Assembly: GCA_017477125.1 (NCBI GenBank)
Contig: JAFUXN010000083.1
Location: forward strand, 37,990 to 101,989
DNA: 64,000 nucleotides
Direction of reading: 5' to 3'
DNA from: Selenomonadaceae bacterium
Lineage (GTDB): Bacteria > Bacillota > Negativicutes > Selenomonadales > Selenomonadaceae
Both the position numbers and the translations under genes were made by a program. Positions within the stretch are counted from its first letter, which is position 1, and each line of letters opens with the position of its first letter. The notes beneath the pieces are model-generated. The model was not told the DNA's origin, did no database searches, and was given only the letters and a program-made list of their open reading frames with translations. Below, in pieces: positions 1-8,927 of the stretch.

Positions 1-392
1 AAGAGGTGGGCGCGCATGCTCGGCAGATATTGCAGACGGGCGTGTTTGCTCACGAAGATGATTTCACGTCGTTCATCTGCGGCGGTGCTCAACCGAAATC
101 GCTCGCAACGTTGTGGGACGTGACAAACGAATGCATGAGGAGCGGGCGGCGTGAGGACGCTGAAATTCTGTGGGACATCTTTGAGTACTGTGTTGAGCTG
201 GTGAACTCGACGAAGGAGAAAGACATTTATGCGATCCTGCAAGTGGATGAGGGCGATCAATTTGATTCGGACTTCCAAACGGAGGGACCGCGCAGTCGGG
301 CGCAAGGCAAAGTGATCGAGGTGTACCTTCGGGGGTATCGGAACAACTACAACGGTGACGTGATCAGGAAGAGCGTCGTGCGCGTGGGTTGA
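1..392 (+). CDS. Unknown protein, 5' end cut by window edge
   Basis: The reading frame is open from the first bases to a TGA at 390-392, so the N-terminus lies outside the window. The GTG at 6 sits directly on a GAGG and is not a credible start. About 129 residues are visible, mostly charged and soluble, with no signal peptide, membrane segment or motif I recognise. The stop is followed after 13 bases by the start of the Hsp70-like gene, whose ribosome site lies in the gap, so the two are almost certainly cotranscribed. Function unknown; a partner of the chaperone-like ATPase is inference from position only. Confidence 0.6.
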   Translation, partial: EVGAHARQILQTGVFAHEDDFTSFICGGAQPKSLATLWDVTNECMRSGRREDAEILWDIFEYCVELVNSTKEKDIYAILQVDEGDQFDSDFQTEGPRSRAQGKVIEVYLRGYRNNYNGDVIRKSVVRVG

Positions 393-405
393 GGGAGGAT
401 GATTG

Positions 406-3396
406 ATGATGATTGAGTTGCCGAAGAACAGACCGTCGAGGCTGAGCGCGGTGCGGGTGAACAAAATACAGTTTAACCACATCTTTACGGACTCGGCGGT
501 GGCGATGGGCGAGAAGATCGCTCGTGACCTTGCGGCGTTGAAGGACGACATTGCGCCCGTCGCCGACAAGCGCTTCGTCCTGTTTAAGAACAAAAAGGTT
601 TGGTTCGACAGAGAAGTCTCGGGGCTCTTCCCCCGCATGGAGGACAGAGACCTGCCCGTCTTTCAGTGTAATTCTTCCTTTGACAATCGAGCGATCAAGA
701 ATTTTAAATGCTTTGAGCGTGAGGGATTTAAATTTTCCTTTTTAACTTTTCAGGAGGTCGAAAAGACTTTTGGAAAAGGCAAAGGAAATCCCTATCTGGA
801 CGGTTCGGGCAATTTAACCTTCTGCAAAAACGTAAGCCACAGAAGTAATATCATCGTAGGAATAAAAGAAGGGTCTGATTGTAGCTACTGGTATGATGCC
901 AGCAATAACTGCCGTCGGGGAAATGAATGCGGAAACTGCCCGGGGAACTGTACTTACACAGCGACGTTGGTGCCGATCTATCGGTTGAGGGGGAAGAACG
1001 CGGCAGCGATGAGCTACTTCGATTCCTTCTTCTCTTGGATCAAGCTCGGACTGATGCCCGAAGGTTTGAAAGCCAGACAGGAGAAATTTTTCAGCGATCT
1101 CATCAACGATTACCCGACGCTCGAGGAGTATATCACCGTCGAGGACGAGACGATCACTTTCGACAGCGCACACTTCTCCGCCGACGTCCTCAGTGGCGCC
1201 TTCACCGAAACCGTCTTCGGCTACGACTTCGACATCAAGGGAACTCTCAACGCCGTGCTCGACGGCTCCAAACAATACTCCGGCTCGGTCGGCGCGCTCA
1301 AAACCGAACTGCTCAATTGCGATCACAAGCGCGCCAACATCCAGCCCTACGACGAACGCATCTTGACCGACATCAACAGAGGGCACTGGGATTTGTTTGA
1401 GCCCGCTCGCGAAGGCGACATCGAAATCGATCTCCCTCAAGATGAAATGCTGGTCGCGCGCCCGCCGCAGATGGACGTCCGCTTGCATGGACTGTGCGCG
1501 ATCGATTTCGGTACCAAGTCGACGATCGTGGTGTGTCGAGACGGCGACGCTCGCATGTTGAGGATCGGCAAGGGCGATTACTCCAAAGCTCCTACCATGA
1601 AGGATTTCGAGAACCCGACCGCCATCGAGCTCCGCGATATCAACTCGTTCCTCGACGCCTACCGTGCGCGCGTCGGTCGTCCGTTCACCGAATGGGATCA
1701 GGTCACCGTCAGCCACCAAGCCGCCGAGGCGATCTTCAAAGCCGACGTCGGCAGTTCCGTTTATAATTCGGTGTTCAACGAGCTCAAGCAGTGGGCGAAG
1801 GACGAGCAGAGTTATCCGATCCTCAAAGACCTGTCGGGAGTCACGCAGGACATCAAGCCCTACCTCGAGACGCAATCGATAGACGGCGGCGATTTCGATC
1901 CGATCGAGCTCTACGCATATTATCTGGGTCTCTACATCAACAATATGCACCACAAAATTTATCTCGATTACATCTTGTCATACCCCGTCAACTATCGGAA
2001 GGACGTGCGCGAGCACATCAGAGCGAGTTTCGAGCGCGGGTTGAGGAAATCGTTGCCGCCCGCGTTGCAAGCCGACGAGCAGATGATGAAACACTTCAGA
2101 GTGTACCTTGGAGCGAGCGAGCCGGCGGCGTATGCGATCAGTGCGCTTGAATGTTTCGGGCTCGAGCCCAAACGGATCGGCGATAAGATTGCGTACGGCG
2201 TATTCGACTTCGGCGGAGGCACGACCGATTTCGATTTCGGCATCGAGTACATTCCCGAGAACAAGCGTCGAAACTTCGTCATTGATCAGTTCGGGTTCAA
2301 CGGTGATATATTGCTCGGCGGCGAGAACATTCTCGAGCTGCTTGCCTATGAAGTCTATAAAGACAACATCGACATCATGCGCAAAAATAAAATACCGTTC
2401 GCGTTGCCGCCGGGCTGTGAGCTGTTCGCGGGAGCAGAGACATTGGTCAGTCGAACGAAAGATGCGTCGTCGCACATGAACAATCGGATATTGGCGGAGA
2501 AGCTCCGTCCGATCTGGGAGCACACCGACGAGATCAAAAGTTTCGGCGAGGACGCCATGCCCGTCACGCTGTTCTCGAGGGCTAAGAACAACGACAGTTA
2601 CACGCTCGGTGTCAAGCTCAACGTTGATGTCAAGAGGTTGGAGAAGCGGATTGAAGAGCGCATACGTGTGGGCGTCGAAAACTTTTTCCAATCGATGTAC
2701 AGCGCATTCGAGGGCAAGGCGGTCTATCCGATCCACATCTTCTTGGCGGGCAACTCGTGCCGCTCGGCAGTGGTCAAGACGCTGTTCGACGAGTTCATCA
2801 AGCAGGAGGAGGGCAAGCTGGCGGAGAATATCAAAGCCGACAGCGGTCAGGACAAGGACACGTCGGGGACATTCATCTTGCACCAACCGTTGGGCATGGG
2901 TGACGAGGCTTCGGCGCTCGATCCGTCGATGCTCGATCGTCAACGGACGGGCAAGACGGGCGTGGCGTTCGGATTGTTGCGCTGTCGAAAAGGCGGCAAG
3001 GACATCAAGATCAACAACAAGAACGTGGATCGAGACGACGAGGTGAAGTTCCAATACTTCTTGGGCGACGCGGGCGCGGACGGGCAGACGTTCACGGTGC
3101 GTATCGGGCGAGAGGTGAAGTATGGAGAATGGGCGTACTTCACGAGCGCCGACGAAGCTGACTTTGAAATCTACTACACGACGACGCCGCGGGCATTGAA
3201 GAATAATTTGCCGATCGAGCAGGTGTCAATGGTGCGTTGCGTGCTCGACGATGAGGACGTGTCGGAAGATGATGATGCGGGCGTGTACGTGAGGAAGGTC
3301 GACCCGAACACGATCGAATATGCGGCAGGCTCTGAAGATGATTTCAAGGGCGAGTTCAAGGGGAAAATTTATCGGCAGAAATTATCGCAGGTGTGA
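406..3396 (+). CDS. Large Hsp70/actin-like ATPase with Cys-rich N-terminal extension
   Basis: A 996-residue protein. ATG 406 is chosen because GGGAGG at 393-398 is 7 bases upstream. From about residue 363 it carries the actin/Hsp70 phosphate-1 loop (IDFGTKSTIVV), and near residue 600 the phosphate-2 loop (DFGGGTTDFDFG), so an ATP-driven Hsp70-fold machine is likely. The first ~360 residues match nothing I know. They hold a cysteine cluster at about residues 140, 159, 168, 175, 178 and 181 (NECGNCPGNC), which could bind zinc or an Fe-S cluster. The DNA at 660-960, coding this region, is clearly more AT-rich than the rest. There is no classical DnaK C-terminal substrate domain. Substrate and role are unknown. 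It is flanked by two unrecognised genes on the same strand, with only one base to the next start. Confidence 0.8.
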   Translation: MMIELPKNRPSRLSAVRVNKIQFNHIFTDSAVAMGEKIARDLAALKDDIAPVADKRFVLFKNKKVWFDREVSGLFPRMEDRDLPVFQCNSSFDNRAIKNFKCFEREGFKFSFLTFQEVEKTFGKGKGNPYLDGSGNLTFCKNVSHRSNIIVGIKEGSDCSYWYDASNNCRRGNECGNCPGNCTYTATLVPIYRLRGKNAAAMSYFDSFFSWIKLGLMPEGLKARQEKFFSDLINDYPTLEEYITVEDETITFDSAHFSADVLSGAFTETVFGYDFDIKGTLNAVLDGSKQYSGSVGALKTELLNCDHKRANIQPYDERILTDINRGHWDLFEPAREGDIEIDLPQDEMLVARPPQMDVRLHGLCAIDFGTKSTIVVCRDGDARMLRIGKGDYSKAPTMKDFENPTAIELRDINSFLDAYRARVGRPFTEWDQVTVSHQAAEAIFKADVGSSVYNSVFNELKQWAKDEQSYPILKDLSGVTQDIKPYLETQSIDGGDFDPIELYAYYLGLYINNMHHKIYLDYILSYPVNYRKDVREHIRASFERGLRKSLPPALQADEQMMKHFRVYLGASEPAAYAISALECFGLEPKRIGDKIAYGVFDFGGGTTDFDFGIEYIPENKRRNFVIDQFGFNGDILLGGENILELLAYEVYKDNIDIMRKNKIPFALPPGCELFAGAETLVSRTKDASSHMNNRILAEKLRPIWEHTDEIKSFGEDAMPVTLFSRAKNNDSYTLGVKLNVDVKRLEKRIEERIRVGVENFFQSMYSAFEGKAVYPIHIFLAGNSCRSAVVKTLFDEFIKQEEGKLAENIKADSGQDKDTSGTFILHQPLGMGDEASALDPSMLDRQRTGKTGVAFGLLRCRKGGKDIKINNKNVDRDDEVKFQYFLGDAGADGQTFTVRIGREVKYGEWAYFTSADEADFEIYYTTTPRALKNNLPIEQVSMVRCVLDDEDVSEDDDAGVYVRKVDPNTIEYAAGSEDDFKGEFKGKIYRQKLSQV

Positions 3397-3397
3397 C

Positions 3398-3934
3398 ATG
3401 AAAAAATATTTGATAGAGATCGAAGGCGGGCGCATTTGGACGAACGAATATGACGGCGCTCGATTCAAACTGATGAGACCGTACGGCGAGAAGAGCCAGG
3501 CGTGCGAGGAATATGTTGACTACTGCGATTGGTTTCAAGAAAAATTTGGGCGCGAGTCGGACGTGTGCTTGCTCTGCTCCGATGAGGCGGCTCGCGATGT
3601 TTATGAGAAGCTCGTTGAGATGTTGGGAGGCGGGCGCTCAACGTGGACGGACGATGAGGTTGCGAAGTTCCTTGGTTGGCATCGAGACAAGATCGAACCG
3701 CCGCCCGTCGAGCCTGCCGTTGATGATCGGCTCGAAGATCAGATCGATAATGGGATCGACGATCCGATCGATGACGCTCCGATCAATGAACCGAGCGATG
3801 AGCCGAGCGATGAGCCGATCGATGAGGAGCGCAAAGATGAGCGGCAACTGCCTCGGGCGAATGCTTATGATCTGCAACGGCTCATAAGTCAGAGGTTGGA
3901 CGGGCAGTGTGCCAAGGTCGCCTCTCGAAAATAA
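3398..3934 (+). CDS. Unknown protein with acidic low-complexity tail
   Basis: A 178-residue protein starting at ATG 3398, one base after the stop of the Hsp70-like gene, so translational coupling is likely. An upstream in-frame extension exists but overlaps the previous gene and is not needed. Residues 1-100 look globular with three cysteines. Residues ~105-150 are a highly acidic, Pro/Asp-rich repeat (DDPIDDAP, then SDEP twice), followed by a basic C-terminus. No family recognised. It closes the unit, because a strong intrinsic terminator follows. A substrate or adaptor for the ATPase is possible but is inference. Confidence 0.7.
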   Translation: MKKYLIEIEGGRIWTNEYDGARFKLMRPYGEKSQACEEYVDYCDWFQEKFGRESDVCLLCSDEAARDVYEKLVEMLGGGRSTWTDDEVAKFLGWHRDKIEPPPVEPAVDDRLEDQIDNGIDDPIDDAPINEPSDEPSDEPIDEERKDERQLPRANAYDLQRLISQRLDGQCAKVASRK

Positions 3935-3939
3935 TAAAA

Positions 3940-3968
3940 GGGACTCCGCGCGGAGCCCCAATTTTTTT
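3940..3968. terminator. Bidirectional intrinsic terminator
   Basis: GGGACTCCG-CG-CGGAGCCCC forms a GC-rich stem followed by AATTTTTTT on the plus strand. On the minus strand it is followed by TTTTATTATTTT, so it serves both convergent neighbours (3398-3934 and mtaD). The stem contains TCCGCGCGGA, the palindrome repeated across the window. Confidence 0.85.
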
Positions 3969-3980
3969 GCCGCCGTCGGC

Positions 3981-5258
3981 TCAATTGCCGGTCAAGCGTT
4001 TGAAGCAGGCATTGAACTCGGCGATGATCTTTTCCTCGTCGAGCGTCTTCAATTGACGTCCCTCCATCAGCACTTGACCGTCGACGATCACCGTGTCCGC
4101 CGACGACGATTGAGCCGAGTACGCCAACAGCGAGATCGGATTGTAATTCGGTTGCCAATCCGCGCCGCTCATGTCCCACAACACGATATCTGCCTTGAGC
4201 CCCTCGCGCAGCTCGCCCACGTCCTTGAGCCCGATCGCCTTCGCACTGTTGAGCGTGCCGAGTTTGAGCGTCTCGAGCGCTGGTATCGACAACGGATCCA
4301 TCGTCGACACCTTGCTCAACAACGTCGCCAATCTGATCTCCTCAAGCATGTCGAGATTGTTGTTGCTCGATGCGCCGTCGGTGCCCACGCCTACCACCAG
4401 CCCCCGCTCGATCAATTTACGGATCGGACAGATGCCGCTCGAGATTTTCATGTTCGAGCCCGGGTTGTGTGCCACGCGTACCTTCTTTTCGACCATCAGA
4501 TCGATCTCCGCATCGCTCAAGTGCACGCAATGAGCCGCCAACATTCCCAGATCGAGCAGCCCCGTCTCGTTGACCACCTCGAACGGGCGCTTGCCATGCT
4601 CCTTGAGGCAACCGTTGATCTCGTCGAGCGTCTCATTCATGTGCATGTGGATTTCCGCGCCGCACTTCGACGCCGTATCCGCGATCTTCTTCAGATAATC
4701 GAGCGGGCAGGTGTAGACGGCATGCGGTCCGAACATCACCGTCACTCGTCCGTTCGCCTTCCCATGCCATTCGTTGAACAGCGCCGTCCCCGCGTCCAAT
4801 CTCCTGTCGCCGTCGAAGATGCCTATCAGCCCTTGACACAGCACGCCGCGCATGCCGCTCTCGTCAACGACCTTCGCAACCTCCTCCATGCATGGTCCGT
4901 ACATGTCGGCGAACGCCGTCGTCCCCGACTTGATCATCTCGACCGCCGCCAACGCCGCGCCCCAATAAATGTCGGCGCGCTCCATCTTCGCCTCGATTGG
5001 CCAGATATGATTGTTGAGCCAATCCATCAACGCAAGGTCGTCGGCATAACTCCTCAACAACGTCATCGACGCATGGGTGTGCGCATTGACCAGTCCCGGC
5101 GTCGCAAATTTGTTCCGACCGTCAATGATAGTCGCGTCGGCGCTCTCGCCAACCGATCCGATCGTTGCGATCCGATCGTCGACGATCAAAATGTCGGCAA
5201 CATCAACCGAGCCTTCCGCGCAGAGCACCTTCGCGCCCTTGATCAAAATCTTGCTCAT
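3981..5258 (-). CDS. mtaD: 5'-methylthioadenosine/S-adenosylhomocysteine deaminase
   Basis: A 425-residue cytosolic amidohydrolase that deaminates MTA and SAH to their inosine forms. The metal-binding HTHASMTLLR segment, the HMHMNET and HCVHLSDAE motifs and the late GTDGASSNNN loop are all visible. ATG 5258 is preceded by AGGAGA at good spacing. An open extension upstream runs into the repeat array and is rejected. Transcribed on the minus strand, downstream of ahcY beyond a 1-kb repeat array. With ahcY and speE it forms a cluster handling the by-products of SAM use: SpeE releases MTA and methyltransferases release SAH. Confidence 0.93.
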   Translation of the reverse strand: MSKILIKGAKVLCAEGSVDVADILIVDDRIATIGSVGESADATIIDGRNKFATPGLVNAHTHASMTLLRSYADDLALMDWLNNHIWPIEAKMERADIYWGAALAAVEMIKSGTTAFADMYGPCMEEVAKVVDESGMRGVLCQGLIGIFDGDRRLDAGTALFNEWHGKANGRVTVMFGPHAVYTCPLDYLKKIADTASKCGAEIHMHMNETLDEINGCLKEHGKRPFEVVNETGLLDLGMLAAHCVHLSDAEIDLMVEKKVRVAHNPGSNMKISSGICPIRKLIERGLVVGVGTDGASSNNNLDMLEEIRLATLLSKVSTMDPLSIPALETLKLGTLNSAKAIGLKDVGELREGLKADIVLWDMSGADWQPNYNPISLLAYSAQSSSADTVIVDGQVLMEGRQLKTLDEEKIIAEFNACFKRLTGN

Positions 5259-5303
5259 CAAAACAATCTCCTGCCTAAAAAATTTAGTTCGCATTAAAGA
5301 GGT

Positions 5304-6302
5304 CGGGCGCACCGCCCGCTCAGTAGGCGGACGCGCCCTCTTCCTCACTGATGCCCTTAAAGTATCGGTCGAGCTCAAAAAATTTATCGATGGTTGAAGA
5401 AGAAGGGCGAGCCGCCCCATTAGGGAGGCGGGCGCCCCTTTTTCCTCCGTCACCCCAACCGTTGAGACGCCGACCACGATCAGGGCGAGCCGCCCCCATC
5501 GGGAGGCGGGCGCCCGATTTTTTCACCCGTCACCCCAACCGTTGAGCCGTCGACCATGATCAGGACGAGCCGCCCCCATCGGGAGGCGGGCGCCCTTTTT
5601 TTCATCGTTGCCCCAACCATTGTGCCGCTGACCATGAGCAGGGCGAGCCGCCCCATTCGGGAGGCGGGCGCCCATTTTTTACACCGTTACCCCAACCGTT
5701 GAGCCTCCGCTTATGATCAGGGCGAGCCGCCCCATGCCGAGGCGGGCGCCCTAAATTTCACCGTCGCCCCAACCGTTGAGCCTCCGCTTATGATCAGGGC
5801 GAGCCGCCCCATTCGAGAGGCGGGCGCCCGATTTTTTCACCGTCGCCCCAACCGTTGTGCCGCTGATCATGATCAGGGCGAGCCGCCCCCATCGAGAGGC
5901 GGGCGCCCTTTTTCCACTGTCGCCCCAACCGTTGAGCCGCTGGTCATGAGCAGGGCGAGCCGCCCCCATCGAGAGGCGGGCGCCCTTTTTTACACCGTTA
6001 CCCCAACCGTTGAGCTTCTGATCATGATCAGGGCGAGCCGCCCCATTATGGAGGCGGTCGCCCGATTTTTCACCGTCGCCCCAATCGTTGAGCTTCTGAT
6101 CATGGGCAAGGCGAGCCGCCCCCGTCGAGAGGCGGTCGCCCATTTTTTCATCGTCGCCCCAATCGTTGAGCTATAGACCATGGGCAGGGCGAGCCGCCTC
6201 GAGCGAGAGGCGGGCGCCCCTTTTTCCACCGTCGCCCCAACTGTTGAGCTTCTGATCATAATCAGGGCGCGCCGCCCCATCGGTAGGCGGGCGCCCTTTT
6301 TT
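5304..6302. repeat. Tandem array of ~13 hairpin repeats (period ~76-81 bp)
   Basis: Each unit has a GC-rich hairpin (GGGCGAGCCGCC, ~6-base loop, GGCGGGCGCCC), then a T-run on the plus strand, then a conserved CACCGTCGCCCCAACCGTTG segment and a short variable link ending near GATCAGGGCG. Hairpins start near 5304 (degenerate), 5405, 5483 and then about every 78 bases to ~6265. The array fills the space between ahcY and mtaD, both on the minus strand, so the T-runs face against the direction of the flanking genes. Because the period is often 78, spurious in-frame peptides of 26-residue repeats can be read through it; I do not call these genes. The same family, inverted, appears at 63721-64000. 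Confidence 0.9.
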
Positions 6303-6355
6303 ACATCGTCGCCCCAACCGTTGCGCTTTGATTTTTTCCACCGTCGCCCTACCGA

Positions 6356-7594
6356 TTAAAACTCAAGGTACGCACGCTGCTCCTCGGTCAACTCATCTAT
6401 CTTCACGCCCATCGATTCAAGTTTGAGCTCCGCTATCTTCTTGTCGATCTCCTCGGGGATCACATATACCTTATTCTCGAGCTTGCCATGATTGTGCAAG
6501 ATGTACGACACACTGAAGAACTGCACCGCGAACGACAAATCCATGATCTCCGCCGGATGCCCGTCGCCCGACGCCAGATTCACCAGCCGCCCCTCCGCCA
6601 ACAGATATATCTTCCGACCGTCGGGCTGCAGGAACTCCTCAACATTGTTGCGCACCCGCCGACGCGACACCGACATTTCCTCAAGCTCAGGAATGTTCAC
6701 CTCAACATCGAAGTGCCCCGCGTTGGCGAGCAACACTCCGTTCTTCATCGACGGGTAATGACGCCCGACGATCACATCTTTGTCGCCCGTCAACGTCAGG
6801 AACACGTCGCCGATCTTCGCCGCCTCGTCCATCGGCATCACTCTGAAACCGTCAAACACCGCTTCGATCGCTTTGATCGGATCAACTTCCGTCACCACCA
6901 CGTTCGCGCCCAAGCCTTTGGCTCTCATCGCCGCGCCCTTGCCGCACCAGCCGTAGCCCGCGATCACCACCGTCTTGCCCGCCACCACCAGATTGGTCGT
7001 GCGCATGATCCCGTCCCACGTCGATTGACCAGTCCCGTACCGATTATCGAACAGATATTTGCAGTACGCATCGTTCGCAGCAATCATCGGGAACTCGAGC
7101 TCGCCGCGCTTCGCCAACGCATGCAATCTCTTGACGCCCGTCGTCGTCTCCTCCGAGCCGCCTATGATCCGATTGAGCACATCGCGCCTCTTGGTATGGA
7201 TCATGCTCGTGAGATCGCCGCCGTCGTCGATGATGATATCAGGCTCAAAATCGAGCGCGCGGCTCAGATAATCGTCGTACTCCTCCATCGTGCAGCCGTG
7301 CACGGCATAGACAAGGATGCCCGCCTCGGCGAGAGCCGCCGCCACATCATCTTGCGTCGACAACGGATTGCAACCGGTGAGCACAATTTCCGCTCCCGCC
7401 CGCTTGAACACTTCGACCATGTAAGCGGTCTTCGCCTCGACATGCAGAGTGACCGCCAACCGCTTGCCCGCCAGCGGCTTCGACACGCTGAACTCGCGAT
7501 CGATCGCCGACATCACCGGCATAAAATTTTTGACCCAATCGATCTTGTCTCGACCGCTCGGCGCCAAGTTGATATCCCTAATAATTGATTGCAT
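6356..7594 (-). CDS. ahcY: Adenosylhomocysteinase
   Basis: A 412-residue enzyme that hydrolyses S-adenosylhomocysteine to adenosine and homocysteine. Typical signatures are HVEAKTAYMVE, the IDDGGDLTSM segment, the NAD-binding loop IAGYGWCGKG and the C-terminal NLASGDGHPAEIMDLSF. It is the shorter bacterial/archaeal-type form. Two adjacent ATGs exist (7597 and 7594); GGGAGG lies 4 and 7 bases upstream respectively, so 7594 is preferred. It diverges from speE with overlapping promoters and is followed by the hairpin array and mtaD, which acts on the same substrate. Confidence 0.95.
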   Translation of the reverse strand: MQSIIRDINLAPSGRDKIDWVKNFMPVMSAIDREFSVSKPLAGKRLAVTLHVEAKTAYMVEVFKRAGAEIVLTGCNPLSTQDDVAAALAEAGILVYAVHGCTMEEYDDYLSRALDFEPDIIIDDGGDLTSMIHTKRRDVLNRIIGGSEETTTGVKRLHALAKRGELEFPMIAANDAYCKYLFDNRYGTGQSTWDGIMRTTNLVVAGKTVVIAGYGWCGKGAAMRAKGLGANVVVTEVDPIKAIEAVFDGFRVMPMDEAAKIGDVFLTLTGDKDVIVGRHYPSMKNGVLLANAGHFDVEVNIPELEEMSVSRRRVRNNVEEFLQPDGRKIYLLAEGRLVNLASGDGHPAEIMDLSFAVQFFSVSYILHNHGKLENKVYVIPEEIDKKIAELKLESMGVKIDELTEEQRAYLEF

Positions 7595-7625
7595 CATGAT
7601 TCCTCCCATCGGATTATCGGCGCAT

Positions 7626-7655
7626 ATTTTAACAGTTTGCCTGCCGACATTGCAA
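7626..7655 (-). promoter_or_regulatory. Sigma70-type promoter for ahcY
   Basis: On the minus strand TTGCAA (7655-7650), an 18-base spacer and TAAAAT (7631-7626). It overlaps the divergent speE promoter, so the two transcripts may compete for polymerase. Confidence 0.55.
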
Positions 7656-7665
7656 GTGATATACT
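7637..7665 (+). promoter_or_regulatory. Sigma70-type promoter for speE
   Basis: TTGCCT (7637-7642), a 17-base spacer and TATACT (7660-7665), about 20 bases before the speE start codon. Only a short leader is possible. Confidence 0.6.
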
Positions 7666-7685
7666 CGACCGAAGGAGTGATGGCG

Positions 7686-8546
7686 ATGGAGTTATGGTTT
7701 TCTGAACTGCACACGCCCGGAGTGAAGCTGTCGATCAAAGTTGAGCGGCAACTGTTCAGCGCGACGAGCGAGTTTCAACGGATAGACATATTCGAGTCGA
7801 AGGACTTCGGGCGATTTCTGATCCTCGACGGTTGCATGATGCTGACCGAAAAGGACGAGTTCATCTATCACGAGATGATCACGCACGTGCCGATGTGCGT
7901 CAACCCGTCGATCAAAAACGTACTGCTGATCGGAGGAGGCGACGGCGGCACGGCTCGAGAGTTACTGAAATACTCGACGGTTGAGACGATCGATCTGGTC
8001 GAGATTGATGAGATGGTCATCGAGGCATGTCGGGAGTATCTGCCGCAGACGGCGATCGGGCTCGACGATCGGCGCGTGACGATCCACATTGAGGACGGGC
8101 TCAAGTTCGTACGTCGATGCGTTGATGCTTACGATCTGATCGTCGTCGATTCGACCGATCCGTTCGGTCCGGGCGAAGGTCTCTTCACCAAAGAGTTCTA
8201 CGGCAATTGTTTCAAGGCACTCCGCGCGGACGGGATCATGGTCAATCAGCATGAAAATCCGTTCTACGTCAACGATGCGATCGCCATGCAACGGGCTCAT
8301 AAGCGGATCGTCTCATCGTTCCCGATCAGTCGCGTGTATCAGTTGCACATTCCGACATATCCGTCGGGGCATTGGCTGTTCGGATTTGCCTCGAAGGCGC
8401 GCCACCCGATCAACGATGCGGACTTCGACGGTTGGGATCGATTGGGGATCGCGACGAGATACTACAATACGAAATTGCATCGCGGCTCGTTTTCGTTGCC
8501 GAATTACGTTGAGGAGTTATTGAGAGACGTCGAGCCGGAGGAGTGA
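7686..8546 (+). CDS. speE: Spermidine synthase (polyamine aminopropyltransferase)
   Basis: A 286-residue cytosolic enzyme transferring aminopropyl from decarboxylated SAM to putrescine and releasing MTA. Visible hallmarks are the N-terminal ELWFSELHTPG strand, the LIGGGDGGTARELL cofactor loop and the catalytic-loop VVDSTDPFGPGEGLF. ATG 7686 is chosen over ATG 7680 because GGAG at 7674-7677 is 8 bases from it. A much longer open frame upstream would overlap ahcY and is rejected. The next gene starts 5 bases after the stop. Confidence 0.95.
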   Translation: MELWFSELHTPGVKLSIKVERQLFSATSEFQRIDIFESKDFGRFLILDGCMMLTEKDEFIYHEMITHVPMCVNPSIKNVLLIGGGDGGTARELLKYSTVETIDLVEIDEMVIEACREYLPQTAIGLDDRRVTIHIEDGLKFVRRCVDAYDLIVVDSTDPFGPGEGLFTKEFYGNCFKALRADGIMVNQHENPFYVNDAIAMQRAHKRIVSSFPISRVYQLHIPTYPSGHWLFGFASKARHPINDADFDGWDRLGIATRYYNTKLHRGSFSLPNYVEELLRDVEPEE

Positions 8547-8551
8547 TGACG

Positions 8552-8914
8552 ATGACGATGCTCGAAATGATTTTGATCAACGGTTTCTGCTCAGGAGGAG
8601 CGAGCGGAGCATTGGCGTGGCTGTTCGCGTTCAACGGCGTCGGCAAAATACTCGGCGGCGATCTCTCGCTCGAAACCGCGCTGTTGATGTTGGTGTGCAC
8701 GCTGATGTTTGTGTTCGTCTATCAGATCGATCAGAAGGACACTCGACGAAAATATAATTTTGAGAAGCACGTTCGGACGTCGGACTACTACGATCCGACG
8801 CTCGATGTGGACTCGCGCAAGTCGCTGGAGGATTTCAAGCAGCGCCCCGACGCGTCGAGCGAATACATCAACTATGCTCCCAAGGAGACGGCGGATCAGT
8901 ATCGGCACTTGTGA
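8552..8914 (+). CDS. Small membrane protein of unknown function
   Basis: A 120-residue protein. The start at 8552 is set by GGAGGAG at 8537-8543, inside the speE 3' end. Two hydrophobic segments are predicted (about residues 6-28 and 38-58), followed by a charged cytoplasmic tail of ~60 residues rich in Asp, Lys and Tyr. It is translationally close to speE and followed after 13 bases by the SIR2-like gene. I do not recognise a family; its place in a polyamine/SIR2 gene string does not define a role. Confidence 0.7.
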   Translation: MTMLEMILINGFCSGGASGALAWLFAFNGVGKILGGDLSLETALLMLVCTLMFVFVYQIDQKDTRRKYNFEKHVRTSDYYDPTLDVDSRKSLEDFKQRPDASSEYINYAPKETADQYRHL

Positions 8915-8927
8915 GGAGGTTTGACGA

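Noticed and set aside
814..3054. Antisense open frames of 358-379 codons opposite the Hsp70-like gene
   Set aside because: They mirror a gene with clear motifs; such shadows are common here because of the codon use, and they have no homology or ribosome site.
3981..5477. Longer mtaD starting at 5477
   Set aside because: The extra residues translate the repeat array and lie upstream of a good ribosome site at the family-consistent start 5258.
5751..6280. Long open frames on both strands inside the repeat array, giving 26-residue repeated peptides
   Set aside because: They arise because the period is often 78 bases with few stops; they have no consistent ribosome site and change frame between units.
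5304..6302. CRISPR array
   Set aside because: The parts between hairpins are themselves near-identical, not unique spacers, the period is too long, and no cas gene is present.
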